The notes below the pieces were generated by a model that was not told where the DNA came from, ran no database searches, and worked only from the letters and a program-made list of their open reading frames with translations. Positions 13,726 to 13,977 of a DNA stretch of 13,977 nucleotides are shown in pieces. The translations under genes were made by a program, and so were the position numbers. Location: assembly GCA_000564995.1 (NCBI GenBank), contig JDFH01000018.1, positions 1 to 13,977 of the forward strand, given 5' to 3'. Numbering within the stretch: position 1 is the stretch's first letter; each line of letters starts with the position of its first letter. This stretch comes from Atopobium sp. ICM42b (lineage in GTDB: Bacteria > Actinomycetota > Coriobacteriia > Coriobacteriales > Atopobiaceae).

Positions 13726-13754
13726 TTGATCCAAAAGTGGGGTAATTATGTGCC
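13726..13754 (+). repeat. 29-bp element, copy 2 (plus)
   Basis: TTGATCCAAAA, spacer GTGGGG, TAATTATGTGCC. Separated by only GAAA from the inverted copy 3, so the pair forms a long hairpin. Confidence 0.92.
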
Positions 13755-13758
13755 GAAA

Positions 13759-13787
13759 GGCACATAATTACGTGGGCTTTGGATCAA
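13759..13787 (-). repeat. 29-bp element, copy 3 (minus)
   Basis: On the minus strand it reads TTGATCCAAAG, spacer CCCACG, TAATTATGTGCC. Its inner 12 bases pair perfectly with copy 2. Confidence 0.92.
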
Positions 13788-13800
13788 AATCGGGTTTCTC

Positions 13801-13829
13801 GACACATAATTAGTTCACTTTTGGATTAA
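13801..13829 (-). repeat. 29-bp element, copy 4 (minus)
   Basis: On the minus strand it reads TTAATCCAAAA, spacer GTGAAC, TAATTATGTGTC. One change in the first block. Confidence 0.88.
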
Positions 13830-13862
13830 TCGAGCTCCAAAAATCTGCATTCACCAGTGCGA

Positions 13863-13891
13863 CGCACATAATTGCTGCGGTTTTGGATCAG
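13863..13891 (-). repeat. 29-bp element, copy 5 (minus)
   Basis: On the minus strand it reads CTGATCCAAAA, spacer CCGCAG, CAATTATGTGCG. The most diverged copy, but with the same 11-6-12 layout. Confidence 0.85.
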
Positions 13892-13916
13892 TCTTTTCAA
13901 CGACGCCATAGACAAC

Positions 13917-13977
13917 CACAAAAAATGCCGTCGGAAATCCGACGGCATTTTCAGTTCATATAGGAAAGAAAGAAACA
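13917..13977. repeat. 61-bp repeat, right copy, cut by window end
   Basis: 59 of 61 bases match 10780-10840. Its hairpin (13922-13934 with 13939-13951) is a perfect 13-bp stem with loop AAAT, where the left copy has one mismatch. This side therefore keeps full pairing and should work as a terminator for a minus-strand gene beyond the window. Confidence 0.95.

Larger units (their letters stand above)
13534..13977. other. Gene-free right end, repeat-rich
   Basis: There is no credible gene in 444 bases. Bases 13534-13632 are the upstream region of the lipoprotein gene, with no clear promoter pair. Then follow the second TGTCCA palindrome (13633-13650), five 29-bp elements (13694-13891) and the second copy of the 61-bp dps-downstream repeat (13917-13977), which is cut by the window end. 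It looks like a recombination or insertion-element boundary. Confidence 0.7.

Noticed and set aside
13694..13891. CRISPR array
   Set aside because: The repeats face both ways, differ inside their 6-base core and have irregular spacing (32, 33, 42 and 62 bp start to start). CRISPR repeats are direct and evenly spaced, and no cas gene is present.

Overview
The window looks like chromosomal DNA from a Gram-positive, mid-GC bacterium. It has strong AGGAGG ribosome binding sites, an LPXTG sortase substrate and two lipoproteins whose signal peptides carry twin-arginine motifs. This mix fits Actinomycetota of the Coriobacteriia (Atopobium/Lancefieldella/Olsenella type). The taxonomic placement is inference, since no rRNA or marker gene is present.

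Layout. Bases 1-9630 hold a complete lsr (autoinducer-2 uptake and processing) locus. A minus-strand operon, lsrA-lsrC-lsrD-lsrB-lsrF (6301 down to 411), encodes the ABC importer (ATPase, two permeases, AI-2-binding lipoprotein) and the terminal thiolase/aldolase LsrF. It ends in a strong terminator at 266-299. A divergent plus-strand operon, lsrR-lsrK-cupin (6585-9518), encodes the SorC-type repressor, the AI-2 kinase and a small cupin, and ends in a terminator at 9599-9629. The 283-base divergent intergenic region holds promoters for both directions and two inverted repeats that share a 21-bp half-site spacing, which are candidate LsrR operators. No LsrG homologue is visible in the window, and the cupin occupies its functional place.

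Bases 9678-13977 are accessory-like. They contain an AT-rich 284-aa protein of unknown function, a Dps ferritin-like protein with palindromic operator candidates, an LPXTG surface protein with InlB-type (Flg_new) repeats and an 18-bp tandem repeat, the C-terminal relic of a GHKL sensor kinase, and a DUF5067-type lipoprotein. The right end carries five copies of a 29-bp element in mixed orientation, followed by a near-exact 61-bp copy of the region downstream of dps.

How the genes work together. LsrB captures AI-2 outside the membrane, LsrACD imports it, LsrK phosphorylates it, and phospho-AI-2 relieves LsrR repression. LsrF finishes degradation, and the cupin probably supplies the isomerase step done by LsrG in enterobacteria (hypothesis). 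luxS is not in the window, so whether the cell makes AI-2 or only consumes it cannot be decided here.
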